A stretch of DNA of 64,000 nucleotides from Mycobacterium sp. 852014-52450_SCH5900713 (GTDB lineage Bacteria > Actinomycetota > Actinomycetes > Mycobacteriales > Mycobacteriaceae). How positions within the stretch are numbered: position 1 is the stretch's first letter; every line of letters begins with the position of its first letter. The stretch lies in contig NZ_LZIL01000032.1 in the NCBI RefSeq assembly GCF_001667075.1, forward strand, positions 186,001 through 250,000, given 5' to 3'. The position numbers were made by a program, and so were the translations under genes. Positions 54,275 through 62,629 of this stretch are shown here, one piece after another. The notes below the pieces were generated by a model. The model was given only the letters and a program-made list of their open reading frames with translations. It did no database searches and was not told where the DNA came from.

Positions 54275-56110
54275 TCAGTGGCCACCCAGGCTGCCGTTCA
54301 GGTACTGGGCGCGGCAGGCCCGCCGCGCCAGCTTGCCGCTGGTGGTGCGCGGAATGGCGCCGGCCGGCAGGAAACACACCTCGGCGACCGGCAGCCCGTG
54401 GCGTCGCAGGACCGCGGCGCCGATGGCCTCGATGGCCGGCCGCGGGTCGGCGCGGCTGGTGCCCGTCGCCCGCTCGGCGATGATCACCAGTCGCTGTTCG
54501 GTATCCTCGCCGGGCACGTCGAAGGCGGTCACGTATCCGCGCCGCACCAGGGGGGACGCTTCGGCGACGGTCGCCTCGATGTCCTGTGGGTAGTGGTTGC
54601 GGCCGCCGATGGTGACCATGTCGACGATCCGGCCGGTGACGTACAGCTCGCCGTCGAGATAGGTACCCAAGTCCCCGGTCCGCAGCCACGGGCCATCGAG
54701 CACCGAGCCCTCGGCGTGGCTGCCGTCGGCGAATCGCGATCGCAACCGGGCGCCGAACGCTCGCCCGGTTTCGCCGGGCAGTCCCCAGTAGCCCCCGCCG
54801 ACGTTTTTGCCCTGCACCCAGATCTCGCCGACCTGACCGTCGGGCAGTTCCGTCCCGGTGGTCGGGTCGACGATGACGGCCCATTCGCTGCGGCCCACCT
54901 GGCCGCAGGAGACCTGCGCCACGGCCTCGGGGTCGCCCGCCGCAACCCGCACCGCGCGGCCGGCGCCCAGCTCCTCGCGGTGGAAGTAGGCGGCGGTCGC
55001 CTCCGCGGCGGGCGCGATGGTCGCAACGAACAGGGTGGCCTCCGCGATGCCGTATGACGGCTTGAACGCGGTCGGCGGCAATCCGTACGGGGAGAACGCC
55101 TTGTTGAACGCCGTGATCGCCTCGATGCGGACGGGTTCGGACCCGATGATCAGCACCACGTTGCTCAGGTCGACATCGTCGCCCGGCGCGGGCAGTCCCC
55201 GCTGGGCGGTCCATTCGTAGGCGAAGTTCGGCGCCGCGGTGACTGCCCGGCCCGTCTGGGCCGACAATGCCTTGATCCAGCGCAGCGGCCTGCGGACGAA
55301 CGCGGCGGGCGACATCAGCGTGGAGTGCCCGCCGTATACCGCCGGGAAGCCGATCATCGATAGCCCCATGTCGTGGTAGAGCGGCAACCAGCTCACGCCG
55401 TGCGTGTTGCGGTCAAGCAGGTCAATGGAAAGGATCATCTGCACGAGGTTGGTGCCGACCGCCCGGTGCGTGATCTCGACGCCGACCGGGGGCCGCGTCG
55501 AACCCGACGTGTACTGCAGGTGAGAGATGTCGTCATGGCGTAACTCATTGGGGGCGAATGAATCCCGCGCCGAGTCGGGGATCTCGTCGATCACGATGAC
55601 CCGTGGCCGGTGCCGTTGCGGGAGGGTGCTCAGAAAATCCTCGACCGCGTTCCTGGCCGCCGATGTGGTCAACACGGCCGTCGGCTGCGAATCGCGCAGC
55701 GCAGTGTCCAGGCGTTCGGCGTGGCCGGGCAACTCGGGCGCGAACAGCGGCACCGCAATGGTTCCGGCCTTGATCGCGGCATAGAACCCCATCACGTAGT
55801 CGAGGCTCTGCGGCGCCAGGACCGCGACTCGATCGCCATGGCCGGCGGCCTGTTGGACGCGCGCGCCGATGGCTTCCAGCCGGACACCGAACTGGTTCCA
55901 CGTCACCTCTTCGACATGGCCGTCGGCCGAACGGTTGTAGTCCAGGAAGCGGTACGCCACGGCGTCACCGACATTGGCGATGTTGCGATCGACGAGCGAG
56001 ATCAGCGTGACGTCGGGCGGCACCAGGATGTTGCCCGCGGCATCCAGGCAGTCCTCGATCTCGAGCAGGCCGGGGACGGGCCTGGTGTGCTGCCGCGAAA
56101 CGAACTCCAT
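54275..56110 (-). CDS. fadD31: fatty-acyl-AMP ligase (FAAL), FadD31-like
   Basis: The 611-residue adenylating enzyme has the P-loop LQYTSGSTRPPVGVEITHRAV, WLPLYHDMGLSMIGFPAVYGG, SYGIAEATLFVA, the hinge TGDLGTYLDGELYVTGRIVDMVTIGGRNHYPQDIEATV and a C-terminal lysine in PRTTSGKLARR. The GRNHYPQDIE form and overall length are FAAL rather than FACL, so it makes acyl-AMP for transfer to an acyl carrier or PKS. No PKS or ACP gene is adjacent. Position next to the DUF2071/SDR genes matches M. tuberculosis fadD31 (Rv1925). ATG 56110 begins the recognisable domain. Confidence 0.88.
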   Translation of the reverse strand: MEFVSRQHTRPVPGLLEIEDCLDAAGNILVPPDVTLISLVDRNIANVGDAVAYRFLDYNRSADGHVEEVTWNQFGVRLEAIGARVQQAAGHGDRVAVLAPQSLDYVMGFYAAIKAGTIAVPLFAPELPGHAERLDTALRDSQPTAVLTTSAARNAVEDFLSTLPQRHRPRVIVIDEIPDSARDSFAPNELRHDDISHLQYTSGSTRPPVGVEITHRAVGTNLVQMILSIDLLDRNTHGVSWLPLYHDMGLSMIGFPAVYGGHSTLMSPAAFVRRPLRWIKALSAQTGRAVTAAPNFAYEWTAQRGLPAPGDDVDLSNVVLIIGSEPVRIEAITAFNKAFSPYGLPPTAFKPSYGIAEATLFVATIAPAAEATAAYFHREELGAGRAVRVAAGDPEAVAQVSCGQVGRSEWAVIVDPTTGTELPDGQVGEIWVQGKNVGGGYWGLPGETGRAFGARLRSRFADGSHAEGSVLDGPWLRTGDLGTYLDGELYVTGRIVDMVTIGGRNHYPQDIEATVAEASPLVRRGYVTAFDVPGEDTEQRLVIIAERATGTSRADPRPAIEAIGAAVLRRHGLPVAEVCFLPAGAIPRTTSGKLARRACRAQYLNGSLGGH

Positions 56111-56325
56111 GGCCCTACTGTAGGCAAGGGGATGCCGCAGCAGCCGCGCCGCGAAGAGTTGTCGGGACGCCCCGCGCGAAGGGCTTTCGGAGGGAATCGA
56201 ATTCGCCAGTCGGCGCCGGCCCGTCGGCGACCGTTGTGCGCCCTCGTCACGGTGACCACGGCGTGGGCGGTAGCCTACGCGCGAGCGGCGTGCAGGGTCG
56301 TCGATGATCGCACCGGGAGTTGGCC

Positions 56326-56793
56326 ATGTCAGGCAGGACGTTTTCATTCGAGATCAACCGCACCAGCACCGCGCCCGCCGCGACGCTGTTCCGGCTCGTG
56401 ACCGACGGCGCCAACTGGTCGAAGTGGGCCAAGCCCATCGTCGTTCACTCGAGCTGGGCCCGGCAGGGCGATCCCGCGCCCGGCGGAATCGGGGCCGTCC
56501 GCAAGGTGGGGATGTGGCCGGTGCTGGTGCAGGAGGAGACCGTCGAGTACGAGCAGGACCGCCGGCACGCCTACAAGCTCGTCGGCCCCCCGACTCCGGC
56601 CAAGGATTACTCGGGCGAGGTGGTCTTCACGCCGAACCCGGCGGGCGGAACCGACATCCGCTGGACCGGCTCGTTCACCGAGGGAGTGCGCGGGACGGGC
56701 CCGGTGATGCGGGCCGCCATGGGCGGAGCGGTTCGGTTCTTCGCCGGCCGGCTGGTGAAGGCCGCCGAGCGGGAATCGAACGCCGGGCGGTAG
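56326..56793 (+). CDS. SRPBCC (START-like) protein
   Basis: The 155-residue protein is a Bet v1/START-like domain: FSFEINRTSTAPAATLFRLVTDGANWSKWAKP, then GAVRKVGMWPVLVQEETVEYEQDRRHAYKLVGP, and GGTDIRWTGSFTEGVRGTGPVMRAAM followed by a long C-terminal helix. It would bind a hydrophobic ligand in the cytoplasm, as many mycobacterial SRPBCC proteins do. ATG 56326 has GGGAG upstream; an in-frame TTG lies two codons before. It is divergent from the FAAL gene. Confidence 0.87.
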   Translation: MSGRTFSFEINRTSTAPAATLFRLVTDGANWSKWAKPIVVHSSWARQGDPAPGGIGAVRKVGMWPVLVQEETVEYEQDRRHAYKLVGPPTPAKDYSGEVVFTPNPAGGTDIRWTGSFTEGVRGTGPVMRAAMGGAVRFFAGRLVKAAERESNAGR

Positions 56794-56845
56794 CACCGGG
56801 CGCATGACGGCCGCGGGAGGCGGCCGCCGCGCTTTCAGGCAGGGT

Positions 56846-57181
56846 CTACGGGTTGTTGGCCTGTTGCTCGTCCAGCTGAGCCTGCTGCATGCTCTGCTCG
56901 AACTGCTGCTGGGCCTGTTCGTTCTGTTGTTCCGCCTGCTGCATGGACTGTTGCAGTTGCTGCTGGGCGAGCTGCTGCTGCAGTTGGGCTTCGTCGTCGC
57001 CGTCATCGGCGGCAAAGCCGCCGGAGAAGTTGGGCGGTGTCTGGGGCGATACGGCCACGTCGGTCAGGCGCACCGGTCCCTGCGCCGTGCCGAGGAGGGA
57101 GAGCAGGGCGACGGCCGCGGCTCCCGCGAGAAGGAGCCGCACCATTCGTCGCCGGCGGTGGTCAGGGGCGCGGGTAGTCAT
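56846..57181 (-). CDS. glutamine-rich exported or membrane-anchored coiled-coil protein
   Basis: The 111-residue protein has a basic N-terminus and a hydrophobic helix (VRLLLAGAAAVALLSLLG) acting as signal or anchor, a short linker (VSPQTPPNFSGGF), and about 50 residues dominated by Q, E, A and D (LQQQLAQQQLQQSMQQAEQQ). The C-terminal part should form a coiled coil. It is separated by 71 bases from the downstream end of an LLM-type gene on the same strand. I do not recognise a family. Confidence 0.7.
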   Translation of the reverse strand: MTTRAPDHRRRRMVRLLLAGAAAVALLSLLGTAQGPVRLTDVAVSPQTPPNFSGGFAADDGDDEAQLQQQLAQQQLQQSMQQAEQQNEQAQQQFEQSMQQAQLDEQQANNP

Positions 57182-57252
57182 CTTTCAGTTATGCGCCGAG
57201 ACCCTAGCTACCGCCTGGGCGGCGGCTGTTCGGCGAATATGAAGTCCGCCCG

Positions 57253-58416
57253 CTACTTCGCGTCGACCTCGTCCTGATACTTCTTCGTCATGTGCGCGAC
57301 CGCGTCCAACTGCGACTGCGCCAAGCTGTCCCGGGCCTGCCCGGCGCGCGCGGCGGCGTCCAGCGTCGGTTGTGCCTGGCCCTGGAAATGCGGCATGACT
57401 TCGGCGGCGAACAATTCGGCGGACCGTTTGGTGGCGGCCGGGTTGGCCCACTCGTGGCCCATCTGCAGCATGCAGCCGAACCCGCCGGATTGATCCCACA
57501 GCCGCTGAACCTGCCCGCGCGCCCGCTCGGGCGTGCCGATCACGCCCGCCCCGTTTTCGTTGATGACGTCGATCATCTCGTCCAGCTGTTCGCCGGGCAT
57601 CGTCATCTGCGGGAAGGCGGCCACCTTCTGGAAGTACCGGAACCACGGCTCGATGCCGAACTTGACCTCTTCCCGGGCCTGCTTTTCCGTTTCGGCAAGG
57701 TGGAACAGTCCGACCAGGCTCCAGTTCCTGCGGTCGACCTGCGTGCCGAAGGTCGCCGCGCGCTCCTCAACGATGCCCCAGTGATACGAGAGCGCGTTGA
57801 AGCCCTCGACGGTCAACGTCGCCCCGATGGAGAGCAGGCCGATGCCGTGTTTTCCGGCCAGCCGTGCACCGGTCGGCGAGGCGACCGCGGCGACCGACAG
57901 CGGGATCCCGCCGTCCGAGTACGGGGCAAGCTGCAGCTTGGCGTCGAACAGTTGGTGCGTGGCCGTCTTGGCGCTCACGGTCTCCCCCGCCAGCAGCCGC
58001 ACCACGATGTCGAGATTCGTTTCGAGCAGTTCGCGGGTGTCGGTGGGCGTGAGCCCGATCATGGACGAGTCGCTGGGCAGGGAGCCCGGCCCCACACCGC
58101 CGATGATGCGGCCATGGGTGAGGTGATCCAGCAGCATCAGCCGGTCGGCGACCCACAGCGGGTTGTGGTACGAGAGCGAAATGACCCCGGTGCCAAAGCG
58201 AATGCGCTTGGCGCGCTCGGCCGCGGCGGCGATGAATACCTCGGGCGAGCTGATGATCTCGCTGCCGGCCGAGTGGTGTTCGCCCATCCACACTTCGTCG
58301 AAGCCGAGTGCGTCGAGGTGCTCGATGAACTGCAAGTCGCGCTGCAATGCGAGCGTGGGATTTGTGCCCGCCCGATGGAACGGGGCGATGAAGTATCCAA
58401 ACCTGAGCTTCGTCAT
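57253..58416 (-). CDS. LLM-class flavin-dependent oxidoreductase
   Basis: The 387-residue protein is a bacterial-luciferase-like (LLM) enzyme: LRFGYFIAPFHRAGTNPTLALQRDLQFIEHLDALGFDEVWMGEHHSAG, FGTGVISLSYHNPLWVADRLMLLDHLTHGRIIGGVGPG and IPLSVAAVASPTGARLAGKHG. It uses FMNH2 or F420 and O2 for monooxygenation. The EHHSAG motif is that of FMN-dependent limonene/alkane monooxygenase-like members. AAGGGAG lies just upstream of ATG 58416. The substrate is not known. The C-terminal 40 residues form a charged helix. Confidence 0.92.
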   Translation of the reverse strand: MTKLRFGYFIAPFHRAGTNPTLALQRDLQFIEHLDALGFDEVWMGEHHSAGSEIISSPEVFIAAAAERAKRIRFGTGVISLSYHNPLWVADRLMLLDHLTHGRIIGGVGPGSLPSDSSMIGLTPTDTRELLETNLDIVVRLLAGETVSAKTATHQLFDAKLQLAPYSDGGIPLSVAAVASPTGARLAGKHGIGLLSIGATLTVEGFNALSYHWGIVEERAATFGTQVDRRNWSLVGLFHLAETEKQAREEVKFGIEPWFRYFQKVAAFPQMTMPGEQLDEMIDVINENGAGVIGTPERARGQVQRLWDQSGGFGCMLQMGHEWANPAATKRSAELFAAEVMPHFQGQAQPTLDAAARAGQARDSLAQSQLDAVAHMTKKYQDEVDAK

Positions 58417-58600
58417 TGAGGCTCCCTTGCATCCGATTGGCCTGAACCATAACTCGCATGCGGTGTTCGGCCTAGGCCGTCACGGAAGAACGCTCGGCAA
58501 GGAGCGGGTTTTCAGCCGGCGGGGCCAGGTGATCCCGGCCCCGCCGACTAAGGGAGCAAGTCTTTGTCGCGGTGCGCTACGGCGAGCTCAGCGCGTGAGG

Positions 58601-58951
58601 TCAGTAGCCGCCGCAGACGTTGCCGACGCATCCGCCGCCGCCGCCCGGGCCGCCGCCGCCACCCCCGACGCCGGGGATGCTGCCGCCTCCGCCGCCCGGG
58701 CCGCCGCCACCCGTGGGGCCGCCGGGAACGCCGCCGCCACCGCCACCGGGGCCGCCACCGCCGGTGGGGCCGCCCGGAGCGCTGCTGCCGCCGCCGCCAG
58801 GTGTGGACGGAGCCACGCTGGACGACGGCGTGGTCGTCGGGGTGGTGCTGCTGCTGCTCGGCCCTTTGTTGCCGCCGCCGCAGCCGACCGCGAACACGAG
58901 CATGGCCGCACCGCCGAAGAGCGCGACCGACGTCCTGCCTGCAGATCTCAT
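58601..58951 (-). CDS. glycine/proline-rich putative lipoprotein
   Basis: The 116-residue product from ATG 58951 begins MRSAGRTSVALFGGAAMLVF and ends its signal in the lipobox AVGC. After a serine/threonine linker, the mature part is a low-complexity run of glycine with a repeated GGPTGGGGPGGGGG module (two copies) and ends in VGNVCGGY. GGGGAC lies four bases before the start. The longer in-frame reading from GTG 58993 adds 14 residues and would spoil the signal length. It should be an anchored or secreted surface protein of unknown role. The repeat may vary between strains. Confidence 0.65.
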   Translation of the reverse strand: MRSAGRTSVALFGGAAMLVFAVGCGGGNKGPSSSSTTPTTTPSSSVAPSTPGGGGSSAPGGPTGGGGPGGGGGGVPGGPTGGGGPGGGGGSIPGVGGGGGGPGGGGGCVGNVCGGY

Positions 58952-59058
58952 CGAAGTCCCCAATCCCCACTTGCGCCACGGCAACTGGTCCACTTCTCCT
59001 TACCCCGGCTCGTGCCCCTGCAAACGGGATTCGATGCGGGACTTCTGCCCGGAAACGG

Positions 59059-59088
59059 CGATGGCCCATCCGCCGGGATGGGCCATCG
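59059..59088 (-). terminator. hairpin 1 downstream of icl2
   Basis: CGATGGCCCATCC (59059-59071) and GGATGGGCCATCG (59076-59088) form a perfect 13-bp stem with a four-base loop. The arm CGATGGCCCAT is shared with hairpin 2 at 59151-59185. It could end icl2 transcription or isolate the lipoprotein promoter. Confidence 0.6.
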
Positions 59089-59150
59089 GTACAAGCGGCG
59101 GGCGCGGCTGGCGCCAAGCATTAAACGCAAGGGAAGCGAGTGCGTTGGGA

Positions 59151-59185
59151 GCCGATGGCCCATCTCGGGCTAATGGGCCATCGGC
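59151..59185 (-). terminator. hairpin 2 downstream of icl2
   Basis: GCCGATGGCCCAT (59151-59163) and ATGGGCCATCGGC (59173-59185) form a perfect 13-bp stem with a nine-base loop. Because the two hairpins share an arm, alternative pairing between them is possible. Confidence 0.6.
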
Positions 59186-59240
59186 GAGCCAAATCGTATC
59201 CCCGGACAACTGTTGCTATGCGGGAATTTGCTACATAGGT

Positions 59241-59259
59241 AATAAGAAATTTTCTTATT
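59241..59259. repeat. AT-rich palindrome
   Basis: AATAAGAAA-T-TTTCTTATT is a perfect 9-bp inverted repeat around one base, 70 bases past the icl2 stop, inside an AT-rich belt unusual for this genome. It may bind a nucleoid-associated protein or repressor. Confidence 0.5.
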
Positions 59260-59328
59260 CGTAAATTGGATACCGCGTCCGCGCCGTGAGCCCGCATCAG
59301 CAGCAGCGTTCAGACCTGCGTCCGCTCC

Positions 59329-61617
59329 CTAGGCTTCCTTGGTGATCAGCTTGCGCAGCGCCACCCGGTCGGGGGTCAGCAGCTCGGCGATGCGCGGCTT
59401 GTTCACCTCGGCGACAATGATCTCGCCGACCTCCTGGTAGACCTCGCTGAAGATCCCGTGGGACTTCATCTTCTCGGTCTGATAGAGGTTGTCCTCGGTC
59501 GGCGTCACGTAGTAAACCGCGTCGGCCTTGAACCGGTGCACCAGCCAGAGGTGAATCAGCGTCATCAGGCGCTTCTGGCGCAGCTTCTCGGCGAAGGTGT
59601 TCTGGTCACGGACCTGCAGGATGCTGCGGCCGTGCCGGTCCTTGATGGGATCGACGACGACATTGGCCAGCTGCTCGTTTCCGTTGCCGTAGATGCCGAG
59701 CTCGAGAACGTCCGAACCGGCGCGGCGGGGCCGCAGGGTCACCCGCAGCTTTTCGCCGAGCTGGTAGTTCTCGCTCCACAACGCCAGCCACTCCTCCAGC
59801 AGCTTCTTGGGCACCTCGGTCTGCGCGAGGTGCTGATGCTGGGTCGAACCTTTGCCCATCGCCTTGGTGGTCGCCGTGCGCCCGGACGACGCCTGCAGCG
59901 CCGCGTCGCTGCGTGGCCCGCCGACCAGGGTCTGCGGGGTGCGGTAGGGCGACTCGACCAGGCGCATCTTGCGCTGCAGCCGAGCCAGCGCCAGCATGCC
60001 GTCCTGCTGCAGCGACGTGGCGAACTCCTCGGCGGCGACGCCGTCGATCTGGTGGCCGCCGTAGGTGATGAAGTTGAAGACGAAGCCCATCTTGCCGAGC
60101 TCCTCGGGGAAGCGCTTCATCTCCTCGTCGGTCATCCCGGTGGTGTCCCAGTTGAAGGACGGAGAGAGGTTGTAGGCCAGCATCTGCTCCGGGAATTCGG
60201 CGTGGATCGCGTCGGCGAACTGACGGGCGTCGGCGAGATCGGCGGTCTTCGTCTCCATCCAGAGGATGTCGGCGAACGGTGCGGCCGCGAGCGACTTGGC
60301 GATGGCGTACGGAATGCCGCCGCGGATCTGGTAGTAGCCCTCCGGCGTCTTCGACAACTCCGGGTCCCACGGCGGATCGACGCCCAGTTCCTTCGCCTTC
60401 TCCCGCGCGGCGTAAAGCGATGCGCGGGCCGCGAACTGGCGCCACTCGTCGGGGGTCATGCTCGGTGACTCGTCTTCGGTCTCGTCGAACGAGAGCACCT
60501 CCGCGACGGCCTCGCTGTAGGTCATCAGCCCGGCATCGTCCTCCCACGCCGCCACGAATCGCGACTCGACCTGGTCGAAGAGGTCGTCGATAGAACCTTG
60601 CCCGTCCTCGCGCCGGGCGTTCACGGCGTCGGAGATCAAGCCCTGGATGCCCTGGCGCTCCAGCCAGGCGGTGGCGGCGGTGTACTGCGAATCGGGCAGA
60701 GCGTAGAGCAGGTGGCCGTTGAGCTCCTTGATCCCCAGCTCGTGGAAGCGCCGGACCATCGCCAGGAAACACGCCTTGTACGACGGGATGTCGAGGTTGG
60801 TGGCGCCGAGCAGGAACGGCTGGTCACGTTCGTCGGCGCGGCTGTCGATGAGGTTGGCCGCCTCGGCGTCGGTGCGGGCGACGATGATGCCGGGCACCTT
60901 CATGACGTCGAGCTGGAACCGGGCCGCATTGAGCCGCTTGATCTGTTCGTCCGACGGCACCAGCACCTTGCCGCCCTGGTGGCCGCATTTCTTGGTGCCC
61001 GGGCGCTGGTCCTCGATGTGGTAGCCGGCCACGCCGACCTCGACGAAGCGGCGGACCAGGTTGCGCACGTGCGGGTCACCGCCGTGGCCGGTGTCCGCAT
61101 CGGCGATGATGAACGGGCGGTAGTCGTACGCGGGTGTGGTGGCGCGCTGCCGTTCGGTCATGTTGAGGCGCTGGTACTGCTGGTTGCGGTCAGCGGTGAG
61201 CAGGGCGCGCACCAGCACCGCCGCGTCGTCGGGCACCTGGCTGAGGGGATAGCTGGCGAGGTCGGGACCCGGGTCCTCGGTGGTGGAGCCCTTGGCCGAG
61301 GTGGCCCAGCCGCCGAGGTAGATGCCCTCGATGCCCATCCGCTTCATGGCCACCGCCTGGCCGGGCGAGTAGGGGCCGAAGGTCGTGATGCTCTTCTTCG
61401 CGGCGTACAGCTCGCGCAGCCGGTCGTAGAAGGCGGCGGCCGCGTTGCGTGCCACCGGGTAGTCGGACGGGATGGTGCCGCGCTGCTCGACTACCTGGCG
61501 GGCCGTGTAGAGGCGCGTGATGCCGGCGAAGCGCGGGTCGTCCATGTACCGCTGCGTGGCGGCGATGTCGTCTTCGAACGATGTCCGGACTTCGGTGTCC
61601 GAGTCAATGATGGCCAT
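59329..61617 (-). CDS. icl2: isocitrate lyase 2, full length
   Basis: The 762-residue protein is the long mycobacterial isocitrate lyase (AceA/ICL2). The catalytic loop [13 protein letters not shown] (Cys211), substrate segment [29 protein letters not shown] and [28 protein letters not shown] are all present, followed by the C-terminal regulatory domain of about 160 residues. It splits isocitrate into glyoxylate and succinate for growth on fatty acids and also has methylisocitrate lyase activity in relatives. M. tuberculosis H37Rv has this gene split (aceAa/aceAb); here it is intact. ATG 61617 follows GGAG. Confidence 0.96.
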   Translation of the reverse strand: MAIIDSDTEVRTSFEDDIAATQRYMDDPRFAGITRLYTARQVVEQRGTIPSDYPVARNAAAAFYDRLRELYAAKKSITTFGPYSPGQAVAMKRMGIEGIYLGGWATSAKGSTTEDPGPDLASYPLSQVPDDAAVLVRALLTADRNQQYQRLNMTERQRATTPAYDYRPFIIADADTGHGGDPHVRNLVRRFVEVGVAGYHIEDQRPGTKKCGHQGGKVLVPSDEQIKRLNAARFQLDVMKVPGIIVARTDAEAANLIDSRADERDQPFLLGATNLDIPSYKACFLAMVRRFHELGIKELNGHLLYALPDSQYTAATAWLERQGIQGLISDAVNARREDGQGSIDDLFDQVESRFVAAWEDDAGLMTYSEAVAEVLSFDETEDESPSMTPDEWRQFAARASLYAAREKAKELGVDPPWDPELSKTPEGYYQIRGGIPYAIAKSLAAAPFADILWMETKTADLADARQFADAIHAEFPEQMLAYNLSPSFNWDTTGMTDEEMKRFPEELGKMGFVFNFITYGGHQIDGVAAEEFATSLQQDGMLALARLQRKMRLVESPYRTPQTLVGGPRSDAALQASSGRTATTKAMGKGSTQHQHLAQTEVPKKLLEEWLALWSENYQLGEKLRVTLRPRRAGSDVLELGIYGNGNEQLANVVVDPIKDRHGRSILQVRDQNTFAEKLRQKRLMTLIHLWLVHRFKADAVYYVTPTEDNLYQTEKMKSHGIFSEVYQEVGEIIVAEVNKPRIAELLTPDRVALRKLITKEA

Positions 61618-61655
61618 GGCCCTACGCTCCTCTTCGGCATGATTCCCCTGGACGG

Positions 61656-61700
61656 AGTCTATCCCCGGAGATGACCTTTCAATCAGGGGTCGAAAGACCC
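61656..61700 (-). promoter_or_regulatory. icl2 promoter candidate with DosR-box-like site
   Basis: On the minus strand TAGACT (61661-61656) is a good -10 and TTGAAA (61682-61677) a possible -35 at a short 15-base spacing. Just upstream, GGGTCGAAAGACCC (61687-61700) matches the DosR core GGGACTWWAGTCCC at 11 of 14 positions with perfect GGGTC/GACCC-type symmetry. It would be centred near -45, suitable for activation. Confidence 0.35.
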
Positions 61701-61828
61701 ATGCCAAAACTGTTGCCGGACGCCTGTATCCACCAGCCGGCGCCGGCACGGCACGGCCGCGGGGCGCCGGGCGCACGGCCTCGGTGTGCACCGCTTGCGG
61801 CGCAACACTCTTCGCACGCAAGGTCGGA

Positions 61829-62545
61829 TCAGTTGGGGCCGCCGGCCGCGCGCCGGGTCAACCACTCCCGCTGGCGACGGACGAACTCTGCGTCGACGAC
61901 CCTTCCGTGGCCTGGCACGTAGACCGCGTCCGTGCCGCCGACCTCGAGCAGCCGATCGAGTGTGGCCGGCCAGGCCGCCAGATCCGAGTCGGCGTCGATC
62001 GCGGGTTCGGCGGACTCTTCGACAAGGTCGCCGGTGAACACGACGACCGGATCGTCGGCTCCCCCGGGAGCGACCACCACCAGATCGGAGGTGGTGTGGC
62101 CACGGCCCAGGTGGGCGATCGTCACGGTGCGGTCGCCGAGGTCGATGGTGGCGTGAAAGACCCCCCGCCGCGGGGGTCGCAACGCCGCGATCGCTCGGTC
62201 TATCTCTGCGGCGTCGGCGCCGTGGTGCAACGCGTCGTCACGCATCCGGTCGGTTCCGGACGACAGGTATTCGACCACCTCGGGTGCGCAGTAGACATTC
62301 GCGTCCGCAAACGCCGAAGAACCCAAAACGTGGTCAAAATGCTTGTGCGTCAAGACGATATCGCTGACAGGGCGGCCGGCGAGCCGTCGCACTCCGGCGT
62401 CGATTGCGGCCGCCTCGGACAGCGTCGTGCCGGCGTCGACCAGCAGTGCCCCGGTGCGGCCCCACACCAGTCCGACGGTGACATCGCAGAACGGCAGCCG
62501 GCAGCGATGCACGGTGGCCGTCAACCGTTCCCACGCGAGGTGCAC
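61829..62545 (-). CDS. metallo-beta-lactamase-fold hydrolase
   Basis: The protein of about 238 residues is an MBL-fold enzyme: metal motif HKHFDH ([15 protein letters not shown]), later histidine in [12 protein letters not shown], the aspartate in [14 protein letters not shown] and the last histidine in [10 protein letters not shown]. This full metal set favours an active Zn-dependent hydrolase. The start GTG 62545 ([20 protein letters not shown]) has a weak ribosome-binding site. It is divergent from fadB5 and upstream of icl2, the same gene set as Rv1912c-Rv1913-Rv1915 in M. tuberculosis. Confidence 0.88.
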   Translation of the reverse strand: MHLAWERLTATVHRCRLPFCDVTVGLVWGRTGALLVDAGTTLSEAAAIDAGVRRLAGRPVSDIVLTHKHFDHVLGSSAFADANVYCAPEVVEYLSSGTDRMRDDALHHGADAAEIDRAIAALRPPRRGVFHATIDLGDRTVTIAHLGRGHTTSDLVVVAPGGADDPVVVFTGDLVEESAEPAIDADSDLAAWPATLDRLLEVGGTDAVYVPGHGRVVDAEFVRRQREWLTRRAAGGPN

Positions 62546-62629
62546 ACGAGCAAGGTAGCGCCCGGGGCTGGGCCGAACAGGTCGGACATAGTTGACACGT
62601 TGGCAACGGCCGGAGAGAAGGTATTCGCG

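Larger units (their letters stand above)
58952..59328. other. intergenic region after icl2 with hairpins and an AT-rich palindrome
   Basis: This 377-base stretch lies between the 3' end of icl2 and the start of the glycine-rich lipoprotein gene, all on the minus strand. It carries two perfect 13-bp hairpins and a 19-bp AT-rich palindrome (listed separately), with an AT-rich belt at about 59190-59275. I see no protein gene. Confidence 0.5.

Noticed and set aside
58620-58800. Possible CRISPR-like or tandem DNA repeat
   Set aside because: The periodicity comes from glycine and proline codons in the lipoprotein gene; there are no unique spacers.
61784-62629. N-terminal extension of the fadB5 frame
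   Set aside because: This part is the reverse shadow of the metallo-beta-lactamase-fold gene; fadB5 starts properly at ATG 62630 with a ribosome-binding site.
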